Positions 47,079 through 59,528 are shown, counted from the first letter of the stretch. The stretch is DNA of 64,000 bases from Epiperipatus broadwayi (GCA_028023455.1 JAQFVV010000152.1:686001-750000); one strand, 5' to 3'. Numbers and translations: made by a program. The notes: generated from the sequence alone by a model not told the origin.

Positions 47079-48719
47079 GAATTAATGTGTTCATATAAAA
47101 TGTTATATATGCATCATTCTTATCTGTACTTTATTTAAAAAATATTCTTCATGAAATTTGAATGGTCATAATGTATTTTGTGCTTATGTCCATCATGAAA
47201 TATTTCTAATTAGTAATATTCAAATGTAGTACAAATAATTTAAATTTGTTGTGTTTTAATAAGTAGAAATTTCTAGCCCTTGTAGAATGGTAATTATAAA
47301 GACTACATCCTGTGGAATGGTAGAACATGCAGGATGGAAGAAATTTTATTTATTTATTTTAGTAAATTGGGTATAATTTTAAATTTCAATATTATGCTAT
47401 TTTAATTATCATATATTTTAATTTTATTTATTTTATACACTTTATCTGATATGATTTTATGAATTATTTGTAAGTGACATTATCTAGAAGTTTTCAGAAC
47501 ATTTACCTGTTTATAATGCTGTATTTTAAAGTGTTATTCATTCCTTATCATAAGTTATTTATTTATTTCCATGTACATGTTAATGCTGAATAAATTCAAG
47601 ATGGTGTGTATTCTTATTGCTATGTTTTAAACCATGCTTTTATTAAGACAGATTTGGCAAATAAGTTTTATGTTGTCACTTTTACAGATCAGCTAATTAA
47701 TGTAGTATTATTTAAGTGATCATAGCATTAGCTCTCTCTTGTAAAATATTTATTTGGCTAGCATAAGTTGTAAAGAGATTTTATCTGTGTCTCTGTCTTA
47801 ATATTATAATATATTCCATGAGCTATGTCTTTTATATCTCATATTAAGCACAAAATGCTTTATTTAAGGTAATTATTGTTGTTCATATTATATTTTGATA
47901 GTTCTTTCTCATCATTTTTATGTTGAGAGATTATATCCTAGCATATTTATTACTTTAAAATAAATATAAGTGCTATTTTTTTAGTTCATGCTGTCATTTA
48001 TTCATTTATTTATCTTTAAATTGTGGATGTATTGTATCCTATAGTTTTTTTATAAAGCTATGTTTTGTGTGCCACCATGACTTCTATTTTTAACAATTGA
48101 TATTGTTGTTAGTTCTAGGAAACATCAACATTCTCTTTTGTTGCATTCTTTCATATTATGGGGATAGGTTGTTGGTTGTCCTTATATGTTTTGCTAATAT
48201 TATGGGACATAAAACTGTTAAACATTTACTTAGAAATTAAAATTATAATTTTAGCTCTCATAAGTGATGTACTTTTCCTTCAGTAATTATTTCATTTCTG
48301 GGTTGATATATCCTATTTAAGATTTAAATATATTTATTTTGGGGGCAACATAATTGTATAATTGTATTGTAAGAATAGAGAACTTCTTATTGTAATGTTA
48401 ATATTATGAAATGTTTTTATTAAATGTTAATATCATGAAATGTTTTTATTAATCAGACAAGGATAATAATTTTCCTTATTATTTAATCTGTCAATTTCTT
48501 TTATTTTAATCTCTAAACTTTTAAAAAAATCATACTTCTCCTCTGTAGTAAATTGTACAGTAGAATGTTTAAATAATTCATTTTATGATATTGTAAATTT
48601 CCAAAGTTGTTATATGTTCAATGTCCTTCTTGTTAAAATTGTTAATTTTGGTTTCTTAGTCTTTCTATCATCATCTATACATATTGTCCATAAATCTTAA
48701 TATTATAAAATTTATTATG
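47079..48719. other. AT-rich DNA, nothing recognised
   Basis: A 30-bp direct repeat, TTAATATTATGAAATGTTTTTATTAAA/T, at about 48399-48455 is the only local structure seen. Confidence 0.4.
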
Positions 48720-49790
48720 AAATTAAAAAATAGTCATATATCACATGATACAACTTCCTTTTTAAGCTTGCAAAATATAAGCAAGGAGCTTTGCTAGTTG
48801 CTCAACAAGCTTTGTGGTAAATGCTTAGCAAGATAAATATCTCTATCAGAAACCACACTCAAACCCAGACCAATGGTTTTGTTCTTTGGAACTTCTCACT
48901 GAGGTACTAGGGTAGTTTTAGACACTAGATCTAAAAATACTAATCCAAAGCCAGCATTTATCTAAGAGTTGAGTACTAAATCTGAAATTTTAAGATACTT
49001 AAATATCTTCAGACCTAGCTATCTAATTCATCTAACTCAAATAGTTATTTGGGTCTGAGAGATCTTCAGCCAAACCATATATTAATAGTCTTAGCAATAT
49101 AACATCCCTTATGACTTAAAGCAAAGTCTATAAATAGTCAATAAAAATAGTCATCTATCATGACACCATGCATATATGACTCTATTTTTATTTTTTCTTG
49201 AGTATCTATAGTCTTTGCTTTAAGTCCTAAGTGATCTTATATTGCGAAGACTACTAATATATGGTTTGGGGTCATGTGATATATGACTTTTTTATTTTTT
49301 ATTCATTATTTATAGTTTTTGCTTGATGTTATATTGCTAAGACTACTAATATATGGTTTGTCTGAAGATCTCTCAGCCTCATATTGTTATTTGAGTTAGA
49401 TAATTGGGTTTAAAGACATTTAAGTGTCTGAACATTTCAGATTTTCCACTCAATGGATAACTCTTAGATAAATGCTGGATTTCAGTTGGTATTTTTAGAT
49501 TTAGTGTCTCAATGAGAAGTGCCAAAGCACAAAGCCATTGGTCTGGGAGATTTGGGTGTGGTTTCTGATAGAGATATTTTAAATGCTTTCTTTTGCTAAG
49601 CATTTATCACAAACCTTGTGAGCAACTAGCAAAGCTCTGTTTATATTTTACAAGCTTAAAAAAGGAATGGGGTCATGTGATATATGTCTCTATTTTTTAT
49701 TTTTTATTGACTATTTAGAGTCTTTGCTTTAAGTTTTACATGAATGTTATATTGTTAAGACTACTATATATGGTTTAGAAATGGGTCATC
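48720..49790. mobile_element. long-armed fold-back element family G with internal repeats
   Basis: The left arm (48720 to about 49165) is the reverse complement of the right arm (about 49168-49720), with almost no loop. Shared blocks include TCATATATCACATGA, AAGCTTG(C/T)AAAATATAA, GCTTTGCTAGTTGCTC, TCTCTATCAGAAACCACAC, AGCATTTATCTAAGAGTT and GAGAGATCTTCAG. A unit of about 90-120 bp (GGGGTCATGTGATATATG to GACTACTAATATATGGTTT) occurs once inverted at the inner end of the left arm, twice in tandem on the right (about 49175-49283 and 49284-49364) and once more at the right edge (about 49674-49790). The left edge appears to lack its matching outer unit. No transposase is present. Confidence 0.75.
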
Positions 49791-51550
49791 TGTAGGTCAG
49801 GATAACTATTGAACCTTTGTCAGTTTGGGCAATTATATGAACATAACTTGGATGCACCAACTAAGTGCTCATCCATCAGAATACATAAAAATCAAAACAA
49901 TAATGCTGGGACATTAAACATGCTGATCATCATCACTGCTCTGGCCACTTGTACTGGCCAACTATAAACTTAACTTCTAATATGACTAAACTAAAATAAA
50001 ATGTAGTGCATTAACATTAAAAAATATTCTCTTTTCCAATAACTAGGATGATGTCTGATCATCTTTGGATGTTCAAAAGCACTAATATACATCCCAATTT
50101 ATATATCAGCCATTATTGCATGAATCTAGCTCAGAAGAACACAAGCTCATTACTGTATGGAACCAAGAGATGATGGAAACAGATATTCTAAAAATATTTA
50201 GAACTGGGATAATTTTCATCATTGAACACAAGTTTATTAACAATAAAAAATGATATTAAGGTCTAGAATAAGGCTATGCATGTATCAATTAGGCCTTCTG
50301 ATTTTGATTAACATAACAAAAAATATCACTTGTGATTTACAAAAAATACTACACACATTTTAAATTATTACATTATGATTTACATGATTAATACATTAAC
50401 TTTAATTAAAACCCATTCATTTCACAAACATGTGGCTTGATATAAAATGAACATGTTTGAATTTATCAAAATAATAAAATTATTAAAATATATTTCATAA
50501 TTAATTCAATTTGAATACTATTTAAAATTCACACATACATGTGTATCTATGAACATGTAGATGACATGAATTAATATTATTAATTAATCTTTTTTTCAGT
50601 TCATACAATTATTTTCTTTTTCCTTTTTTAAAAAAAATAGTCAATTTTTTTGACAGGTATCTCAAAAGTTTATTTTGTGACAGGTTATTCTCAATTAATT
50701 AATTACATCTTTAAATTAATCTAAAAAGAATTTTGATATCCTCTTTTTTCTTTTTTAAAATTAATTGTCTGTGAGACAATCATTATTTGTAGATCTTAAT
50801 TCAATTCAAGCAAAATTATTTCTCATCCCTTGTATATACATTTATCTAGGCTTTTTTCTGCATATAGACATAGCATCATACATATAAATACTTCTTCATT
50901 GAGCTGGGTTTTTTCTTGGGCTAGCTGGTTTTTGGTTTATCATCAATATAGGCATAATCTATGCAATTATCATAATCAAGTAAAAGTATAATTCAGGTAT
51001 GGTTGGCATTATCCTTTCTATCTAGGGCTTGGTGAGATTCAGGCCAGTAAACTGACTTGTCCAGATTTGTAGCTATAAACTTCAACACAAAGAATTGGAT
51101 CATTTTCCTCCATGTAAATTTAAACTCTACCATTGTACCACAGAGAAGCAGCTTCCTTCTGTCTTGATTTCAGTTACATCTCATGGGAGCTATTTATATT
51201 TTCATAACTTTCCAAACACCAGTTCTGCTAGTCAACTGCTTCAAAAAATATTAAGACAAGAACTATCTTTAAAAAATTACTATCTGAACTTTGCAGCTGG
51301 CCTATTTGGCCACTGTTTTTTCTCAAAATATTAAAACCAGATTCTTCTTACCAGCTTTTACAAAAACTGCAAGCCAAAACTGAGCTGATATTTTTATCAG
51401 ATCTTTTATAGAAAGATTTGGAGATGATAAAATCACCTTAATTGAAAACAGTTTTTTATCTCTCTAATCCCTTATCTTGATTAAAATCAATTGTAATATT
51501 TCCAAATCATTACTTTGAAATTTTACCAAAAGTGTGATGTACATGTTTTT
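49791..51550. other. AT-rich DNA, nothing recognised
   Basis: A 79-codon open frame at 51095-51334 lies in a less AT-rich patch. Its translation (rich in Ser, Leu and aromatics) matches no family I know and it has no clear exon borders. Confidence 0.35.
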
Positions 51551-51832
51551 ACTCTTCATTTCAATAAAAATTTTATTAACAATAAATAGTGATTACATAC
51601 TAATAAAGGATAAATAAATGAATAAATTGTACAATAATATGATTATATAATGTTCTATATGTCATCTGGCTAGATTATGTTATGAGAGCACAATGTTATA
51701 CTCTTATGTGGTTAAGTATAGTGAAGAGATTCTAAGAACTTGTTTAATGGTATTAGCATTTTTAATATAAACATGAAAAATTTTCTTTTATAAATGACTA
51801 TTCTATAATGCTGGATAGGTAGGAATTGATAA

Positions 51833-54800
51833 TCAGAAAAAGGAAAGAGCAATTAAAGACCAGGTGTCAGCAAAGACTTTACTGGAGGCAAGGAGCTGGT
51901 CATGTTTCTTGATTTTTTTGAGCATTTGATAGAACAATGGTATGATTTGTGGCGGGGGTATTTCCATGAGACTTTTGCATCTCACTATCCATATGGAATA
52001 AAGGACAAAGGTAGAAAGCCTTATTATTAAAAAAAACCCATTATGAATGGCATTTTCGAGTGAGAAAATCATATCAGGTGTTATGTTGGAATTGATTATA
52101 ATTATATCTTTCAGAGTTTTAAGTCTTGGGAACCGGTGTATAATATGGTCTATGGTTTCATCTTCACGAGCACACAGACCACATATAGGGTCAATGCTGG
52201 TAAAACCTCTTCGGTGATAAAGAAACCAATTCGTGGGTAGTGCATTAAGATTTATTTTAATGATGAAGTCAAGGAATTTGGATTCCAGACTCCATCTTTT
52301 GAAGTGTGTAATGAGTCTTTGGTTGTTTATTTTTAGGCTGGTTTTAATGGGTTGTTGATTATAGTTGATTATATTGTATGCTTCCCATAAGGTGATTTTT
52401 TGGTTAAGGTTAAAGGATAATATCGGGTTATACAGTTGTAGTTGTTGTATTAGGGATGCTATCCATGAACTGAAAGAGAATGGAGGATGATCTGTCGGTG
52501 TAACTTTTTTAATAATGTTAGAGTATCCGCAGGAGAGGATCAGATTATGTAGAGTGTTGTGGGTTTTCTGTAAAATGATTGCTTGTATTGAGTGGAATGA
52601 CAGTCCATTGAACCTGCATGGTCATTGGATACCTTGCAAGCTAATAGCAACTGTCCTTCCTCTCCAGAGAAGTTTGGTGCATAATCGGTTAATTTTATTT
52701 TGAAACTGTTTAGACATTTTAACGAATGGAAGATAATATGAGATTTTTGGCATTATGATCATGTTGAGGAGGCCAACCTTTCCATATAATGAAAGATATA
52801 CTTTAGAGAGTGAAGTGGTGATGGCCTCAGTTGAATGGAGGATTGCATCTTGAATCTCTCTTGCCATTGCAGTTGGAGTTTTGTAGATTGGAAAACCTAG
52901 GTATCTTTGGGGGTTTGCAGAAAAGGGAGAGTTAATTTGTTTACCAGACATTATCTTCCAGATGGAAGATTTGTTAAAATTTATTTGTAGGCCAAGTTTC
53001 ACTGTATTTCTGTTTAATATGTTCATGAGATGAGGAAGGTATATAATGGTGGGAAGCACAACCATGATGTCATCAATATATGCAAATACATTGAAGCTTT
53101 TATTGAGAGAGGGAAGGAAAATTCCAGGGAGGTTTTTTTCTATATCCATCAGAAGAGGGTTGATGTATGCTGTGAAGAAAAGGGCACTGAGTGGGGATCC
53201 TTGAGGGATCGACTTGTATGGCTTGAAGCCTGGTGTGATCTTGCCATCAAGAGAGAGAAAAATCTCCCTGTTGTTGAGCAGATTGCTGACCATCTGGACA
53301 ATCCCAGCTGGAATGTCGCATTCCAACAGAATATCCAGAAGGATGTTTATCTGAACTGAATCAAATGCTGCCGCAACATCCAGCTGGACAGCAATATGTT
53401 TTGATTTACGATGTCCTCTGATGTAATTGAACAGTGCAGTTACATTGGACATAGCATGCGAGGTTGATGATCCCTTTTTTCCGTATTGGTTTGACGAGAT
53501 ATGGCTAAGAATTTGAGTTTGGATTTGATCTTTAATGACTGACTCAATTATCTTGATAAGCAATGGGGTCATGGAAATTGGCCGGGTACTGTTAATGTTG
53601 TTTAGTGGTTTTGCTTTTTTAATAAAAGGCACGAGTGCCACTGGGTAAAGATCTGTTATGTTTCTGTTGCTGGAGGCTAGGTGATCAATCATTTTTTTAA
53701 TAATTGGCAAAGTGAATTGACTGAGGTGTTTGAGAAGGAAATTTGGGATGCCATGAAGGCCAGGATGAATGCCGACAGGGAGAGATGTTATCTTCTTTTT
53801 GATTTGGATTTCCATGATGCCATGTTCGCCGGGGTCACCAGCATCTAACTAGCTGTTTATAGGAGGAGCTCCATCTTTTTGCATTAATTGGGAGAATTGT
53901 TTGCTGATGTGCTGCATCATTGGAAAGCCAATAAGATTGGTTCCATTAGTATTAATGGATAAGGGAGTGATTTGTTTTTTATTGTATCCCAGTGCCCATC
54001 TGAGATAGTCTCTCGTCCAGCAGTGTTGTTGTGCTAAGAAACATTTGGCTCTTCTGATGGATATATATTCTGCAAGGGACTTTTGCTTGATTTTGTAGAG
54101 ATTTTTAAGGAAGATAATTTTTTCTGTATTTGTGAAATTTTGCTGTGATGCTTGAAGTTGTATATTAATGTCTGTTAGGTCATTTAGAAGGCCATTTGGT
54201 CCTTTGATTTTCCTGATGTGATGATTTAATATGGACTGAAGTATTCCAATGAAGGAAAACCAGCCCTCCTCAGCAGGCAGGGAAAGGATGTTTATTTTCT
54301 GGAAAAGGATGTATGCCTCAGACACTATCGCTTTGGTCATATTTGATTGGGTGATCATGCGCATGGTTTTACCAGGTCCATCAATGGGTGTAGGGATTGC
54401 AATAGGTGTAAGTTGTAAGATTAGAGCCATATGATCAGAGAAAGCAACAGGGCACAGGCTGCATCAAGGTTGAAATGGAGGTCTGGGGTGTAGAAAACCA
54501 AATCAATCAGGGACTTTTTAGTTTTGGTATAGAAAGAGTAGGCTTCAGGAGGGAAGAAATCCTCTCCACACATTAATCTGTGATTTATTAGATGCAAAAA
54601 TCTCTTGTTGAAGTCATTGTATGTAGTGTTAAAGTCTCCCAGAAGAATAGTAGGAGAGGCTCTGTTAGCGTTGATGGCATTTAGGATATGGATTATTTTT
54701 AGATATTGAGAGGTGTCTTTGGCTGTATATATATAGGCTATGATGATCGGATAACCCCAGTAGTCTATTTCTATGACAATAATATTGGCATCTAGGAATA

Positions 54801-55059
54801 GAATACTAAAAGTGTTTGGTGGTGTTGACTTGCTGAGAAGAATACCGACTCCACCTGAAGCAAAATGGCCTATGGAAAATCTAGTAAATCCGAGAGCTGA
54901 GAGAAGAGATAATATTTTATGATCAGTCTTATGGTGATATTTAGTTTCACCCATAAGAAGTATATGAGGGGAGCAGAGCGAGAGCCAGTTTTTAATAGCT
55001 AGAACTCTATCAATTGAGTTGATGCTGCAAATATTAATGCCAGCAATTTTGCAGAACAT
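51833..55059 (-). pseudogene. ORF2 (endonuclease plus RT) of the minus-copy LINE
   Basis: ATG at 55059. EN: INICSINSIDRV, LLMGETKYHH (Glu), LLGDFNTTYNDF (Asp/Asn), KSLIDLVFYTPDLH; a one-base frameshift just before the SDHMAL block near 54430-54445. After this one frame continues to 51833, broken only by TAG at about 53850 and TGA at about 52623. RT: HPGLHGIPNF, motif A AVQLDVAAAFDSV near 53370, motif B IPQGSPLSALFF near 53200, catalytic box FAYIDDIMVVLP near 53050-53085, then QRYLGFPIY and SYYLPF. The C-terminal finger CGLCAREDETIDHIIHRFP lies near 52140-52190, followed by a helical tail ending SLIALSFF. All EN and RT catalytic residues are present. The TGA stands where the sister copy has Met. 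Confidence 0.87.
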
Positions 55060-55065
55060 GATAGA

Positions 55066-55881
55066 TTAATCCAAACCGTCCTCAGCAAAGTGTACCAAGT
55101 CAATGTGGGGCATCTCCATGTTAATGAGTTCTGATGTTGTTTGGAAATCAGAGTCTTGTGATTGAACTTGTGGATGGATTGGTGATATATTTGTTGGTTG
55201 AGGAAATGCATCCATGAAGTCTTCGGTGTCTGATGAAGTAGTGTAATCTGTCTGAGATTCGTCAGATGGATCAATGGTATCGATGGTTATAGGATCCATG
55301 GTTTTCCTCTTTTTTTCTATGGATTTGTGAAGCTTTGTGCTGGATATATCTGAGATTTGTTTGCTAGCAGGTGGTGGTGAATAATGTATTGGATGGGAGC
55401 TGTCATCATCAGAGCTTGCTTTATCTGAGCAAATTGATTTTCTTTTAATTTTCTTATTTGTATTTTGGGTATTTGTTGTGTTGGTTTTTGGGGGGTTTTT
55501 AAGTTTAGTAGTGTTGTTTTCTTTTTCCTGTACTTTTGATGAAAGTGTTTTATTATTGTTATAAGAATTTGGTTTAAATTTTAGATCTGAGTCATTTTCG
55601 GTTTGTTGTAACTGTTGTGAAACATTAATTATGCTGACTTTCGGGTTGAGTGTTTGATAAGTCTTTTCATCTGGATGGTTGATTACTGCAGGCGTTGAAG
55701 AATTGAGGACAGCTTGTGGATCACTTTGTTTAGGTTTATTAGACTTAACTGATCCGAATGATGATGCATCATTGGTTTTAAGCTGGGTGGGAGTTGTTAT
55801 AGATGAATTGTTTTGAAATTTTTTAAGTGTATTTTCTTCATCGCCTGGGTTTTCCTTGCTCTCGTTAGATGGTTTGGTCAT
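55066..55881 (-). CDS. ORF1 tail or separate ORF1b of the minus-copy LINE
   Basis: 271 codons from an ATG at 55881 whose last two bases begin the TGA of the preceding frame (ATGA overlap). Composition is Asn/Thr/Ser/Gln-rich and probably disordered, with a basic KKIKRKSICSDKASSDDDSS patch near the middle and an acidic end (LVHFAEDGLD). The plus copy has a matching KRKIYDSS...SDSDT region, but there it is in the same frame as the zinc knuckle. The split here may therefore be a frameshift in one ORF1, or a true second ORF translated by termination-reinitiation as in some other LINEs. The ORF2 start follows 6 nt after its stop. Confidence 0.6.
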   Translation of the reverse strand: MTKPSNESKENPGDEENTLKKFQNNSSITTPTQLKTNDASSFGSVKSNKPKQSDPQAVLNSSTPAVINHPDEKTYQTLNPKVSIINVSQQLQQTENDSDLKFKPNSYNNNKTLSSKVQEKENNTTKLKNPPKTNTTNTQNTNKKIKRKSICSDKASSDDDSSHPIHYSPPPASKQISDISSTKLHKSIEKKRKTMDPITIDTIDPSDESQTDYTTSSDTEDFMDAFPQPTNISPIHPQVQSQDSDFQTTSELINMEMPHIDLVHFAEDGLD

Positions 55882-57711
55882 ATTGTCTTCTTTGTAGAAA
55901 GAGTTTGGCCTAGCATTGTTTCTCGGGGATTAGTACAATATGTATCTAATGAATGATCTTGAGTATTATTGGTTTGCGAGATTGGTTTAGTAGCCGTATA
56001 TGTTATTGCTTGGTTCTCTGATTCACTACTATTAGTGTAGAGGTTGGTGTTTATTCTTTCTTGAAGATTTTCATTTTGAAAGATAGGTTTGGATGTGAGA
56101 GGGTTTGTTGGAGGATTTATTTGAGTCAGATTGTCTGGGTTTGTGAGGTTGCTGTTTGAATTAGTCCCATGTGGTGATTGTCTATTTAAGGATGTGATAG
56201 TCGTATTAATAGGTCTACCAGGGCATCTGTGAACTTTATTCTTTTTAATACCACAGTGTATGCATATTCTTGCTGCACAATCTTTAATAAGGTGTGTTCT
56301 TTGAAGGCAGAAGAAACATTGTGGCTGTATTCCCCTGAAGGTCAAAACCATAGGAGAGCCTCTTGCAGTAATAATGGTGGGTATGTCAGTGGGTATAATG
56401 TTTTTCTTTAAAGTAAGTGTGAAGACAACTGTATTGGACAGAATTTGATCTTCGAAGTGAGGGTTCAGTAGGTGTTTAAATTTACTAACTGAACCATAAT
56501 TAATAAGGTTGTCTTGTAGTTCTTGTTCTTTGAAGTGGGCAAGGCAGTTTTGAATTCTGCCGGATAGTGTAACTGGATGGTTCATATCTATGGAGCAAAG
56601 TATATAATTTCCCAAAGATCGATAGTTATTTTTAAAGTTCATACGGTCCGCCCACGTTTTAAACTCAACGATAACATAGCGGTCATTGGGATGATTAAGG
56701 ATCATGTGAATACCTCTGCCTAATTGATTTTGATTGATTAGACTGTATAATTGTTCTAGAGGGAACTTATATAATGCACATTGTTGATTTGTTATGGCTA
56801 AGATTAACGACTTATCGCTGTAGTAGTTTGTAAATGATTTATACAGAATGTTGGGAATCGTTTTGTTGAACTCGTTATTTATTTTTAGGAACATGTCATC
56901 ATTAAGATCGTTTATATTAAATGGGACATTTTCCAGAGTGTTTGATTCTTGTTCTGTGTCTAATTCTGAGATATTCAAATATAGTTCATTGAAATTATCG
57001 GCCTTAATATTTTCGGAGATGCTCTCAGAATTTTTAGACCTTACGATATTTGCGTATGTAGTGGAATTTTTCAATATTGGAATTGAGGAAATTGGTTTAG
57101 ATTGCAAGTTGGCTGATGTAGCTATGGATTGTTCTGTGCTATAATCTTTGTTTGTTTTGGAATGAGGTTTATTAGTTTTAAAATTTATTTCTTCTTTTTG
57201 ATTTTTAAATTTACTGTTGACAAACTGTAATGTGACAGCGCTGGTTTTGTCGACCTCTGGTGGAAAAGTTTTAACTTTAAAAAATTCGCCGAAATCATCT
57301 TGTTGGAAATTTTGCCTATTATTTTCATATATGGTTTTCGGGGTATTATAGGGCAAAGAAAATTTCTCATTAGAGTCTTCTAAGGGAGCGTAAAATCTTC
57401 GGAGAGGAGATGATTGTTTTTTTGCTTGTATTGTTAAGGATTTCCATAGTTTCGCTTGATGAGATATTTATGCTATTGTTTATATTAGGGGTAAGTTGAA
57501 TATTTTCTAAACTTTTGTTGATATTTGCGATGGTGTTTTCATTTGATTTATTGGTTTGTGGGTTTTTATTTGTAGTAGAAGTTAGTTTAGTTGCATTTAG
57601 ATTAGATCTAAGGCTATAATATTTACGACCGATGGCTGCATTGCTAGGTTGAATGCTGAGATCGGGGTTAACATTAATTTGAGAGTTATCGATTATATTA
57701 TCACTTTCCAT
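55878..57711 (-). pseudogene. ORF1 (gag-like, zinc knuckles) of the minus-copy LINE
   Basis: ATG at 57711 (MESDNIIDNSQINVNP) opens a Ser/Asn/Thr-rich region with a basic YYSLRSNLNATKL patch. A run of seven A residues (coding strand, near 57418) shifts the frame; reading with one base fewer gives a smooth join into EDSNEKFSLPYNTP and the 492-codon frame ending at 55878. The core LILAITNQQCALYKFPLEQ (about 56750-56810) matches the plus copy. Zinc knuckle 1 is CFFCLQRTHLIKDC (C-x2-C-x4-H-x4-C) near 56270-56320, and a second Cys/His group CIHCGIKKNKVHRC follows. The tail is Asn/Thr/Ser-rich. It would act as the RNA-binding coat of the LINE particle. Its stop overlaps the next start (ATGA). Confidence 0.82.
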
Positions 57712-57721
57712 AATATATAAT

Positions 57722-57860
57722 GTTTAAAACCAACTTACCTTGAATAAAAGATGTAAAGGTAAGGGGACAATCGTCCCTGTCTTCTTGAAACTGAATCGCT
57801 AAGGGACGCTTTTAATAAGACCAGTTGCAAAGATGGCTGCCAAAAGCCATGTTTTTACTC
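57722..57860 (-). promoter_or_regulatory. 5' UTR, probable internal promoter region, of the minus-copy LINE
   Basis: A patch richer in G+C than its flanks lies directly upstream of ORF1 and contains AAGATGGCTGCC (minus-strand GGCAGCCATCTTTGC), a YY1-like motif that many LINE promoters carry at their 5' end. The boundary and function are inferred, not shown. Confidence 0.35.
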
Positions 57861-59482
57861 TTTTCAAATCACTTTTCATTAAAACCTACTTTTTGGAATT
57901 TTTCATCTACAAAGATTTTTAAAAATAAAAAAATGTATAAAAGCATTAATTAAAAGATTTCAAAAATACTGTTTTTCAATTTCAAAATCAGAATAATATT
58001 ACTTATTTAGATCTTTTTAAAAAAAATATTTATTTCATAATTAAATTTTGTTTTAAATTCAGAATTATTTAACCCTTTATAAGATCATTATTCTCAGTGA
58101 ATGTAGGAAATATCTACAAAAACTTGTCTGTGTTTATTTTTACTTTTCCTTTACTTTGTGTGTATATATATATATATATGTGCACACACACTATTATTGT
58201 GTGCCATATAATATATCTGTTATAATATATTATAATGGCATACATATGCTGTTACATTATTTTAAAAATAAAATAAAGGGCAAAATAAATCTTAAATGAA
58301 ATTGATTTATTAAAAACTAAAGGAAAATTAAAATATATACCACACAGATGGAAAACAATTTTTAAAAAAAGTATTTAAAAGTAAGAAATGTAAAAAAAAG
58401 TAAAGATCTAAAGATTAGTACATTTATTAAAATGTTATATAAAAGAAAAATAGAAATAAATGTTAATTAATTTCTATTTTAAAAATTGTGTTTAATCTTA
58501 GTAAATAGAAATGATTGTTTATTAATTAAATGTAAAGGAAACTAGCCCTGCTGACAATTAAATAATTGTAAAGACAGATAAGAGAAAAAAATTAAAGATT
58601 GTGAAGTGAATGACTAATGTAAGCACCAAGCCACACACAGGCCAGAAAGTAAAACATATGGACCTTAAGAACAAATGACATCATGTTCGATCGATCCATT
58701 TAATTTGTAAAAAAAGAGGCCAGAAATTATAAAAGAGAAAATTATTGAATTCATGGGTGGTTGTTTTAATCTGACTATTAATCTTGCAGCTGTATTGCAG
58801 ACTCTGTGATGTAGAGGTCTTGCAATGAAATTAGTTTCTTTTGCATGGACCAGCTGAGGCCTCCCAATGACAGTTCCTGACCAAATTAATGACAAGTAGT
58901 GGCTTTGTTTCCAAAGAGGAGGGACAATCTCAAAAGTGTTCACTAGGATGGATTTCTATAAGTCTTCCAAAATCATGGGAATTATAAATTGTGATATTCA
59001 TTATGAACTTTTACAATTATGCAATTAGTAATCTAATAGTAGATTTTTAAATGAACTCTTTATCTGATTATCAAAAGAACTTTCAATTTCATTAACATTT
59101 ATTGTTGTTGTTATTATGTATAATGTTTGGTTTAATCATTTCCATTTTTTTTATATATTACCCAAGTTATTAAATTTAAAGTTGTATGTAGGTAATTGCA
59201 TAGAATCATTAAGTTTTGGGTTAGGTCATTGGAGTTAATTTCAGACTATTTGTTTCATAGTAGAGTCAATGCTGGTAGGGGAATATATAAGTGTTTATAT
59301 CAATGTAATGTAAAGTGTGTTAGCATACAGGGCAATGTAACCAACAGAATGTCATGGCTCCAAAGGTGTAGCCATTGCATAGCAAAGGAAATGGAGTACT
59401 TACCTGCCATTGACTTTCCTTTTCACTCTATGGATAGAGACTATAAGTCAGCAAAGACCATTCTCCCTTTATATGAAGCATT
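57861..59482. other. AT-rich DNA with one less AT-rich patch of unknown nature
   Basis: 58640-58960 is less AT-rich than its surroundings and holds a 92-codon minus-strand open frame (58943-58665) with no domain I recognise. The rest shows nothing. Confidence 0.35.
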
Positions 59483-59492
59483 TCTTTTAATG

Positions 59493-59528
<36 letters not shown>

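Larger units (their letters stand above)
51560..57860 (-). mobile_element. Near-intact LINE with zinc-knuckle ORF1 and YIDD reverse transcriptase (minus copy)
   Basis: About 6.2 kb. From the 5' end (high coordinates): a G+C-richer 5' UTR (about 57722-57860), ORF1 (57711-55066, in two or three frames), ORF2 (55059-51833), and a 3' UTR with TTAATAAAATTTTTATTG near 51565-51583 that resembles the tail of the sister copy at 45.9 kb. By eye, four clear lesions separate it from an open element. This is far fewer than in any other LINE in the window, and its base composition is less AT-rich than the surroundings, so it is the youngest long insertion here. Tentative clade: L1/Tx1-like. Confidence 0.85.

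Noticed and set aside
48399-48455. CRISPR-like direct repeat
   Set aside because: Only two copies of an AT-rich stretch with no spacer array, in a eukaryotic context.
53030-53359. Plus-strand 109-codon ORF in the 53-kb region
   Set aside because: It is antisense to the RT core of the minus-strand LINE, whose motifs are unmistakable.
58665-58943. Host gene exon
   Set aside because: A less AT-rich patch with an open frame, but no recognisable domain and no convincing splice borders.
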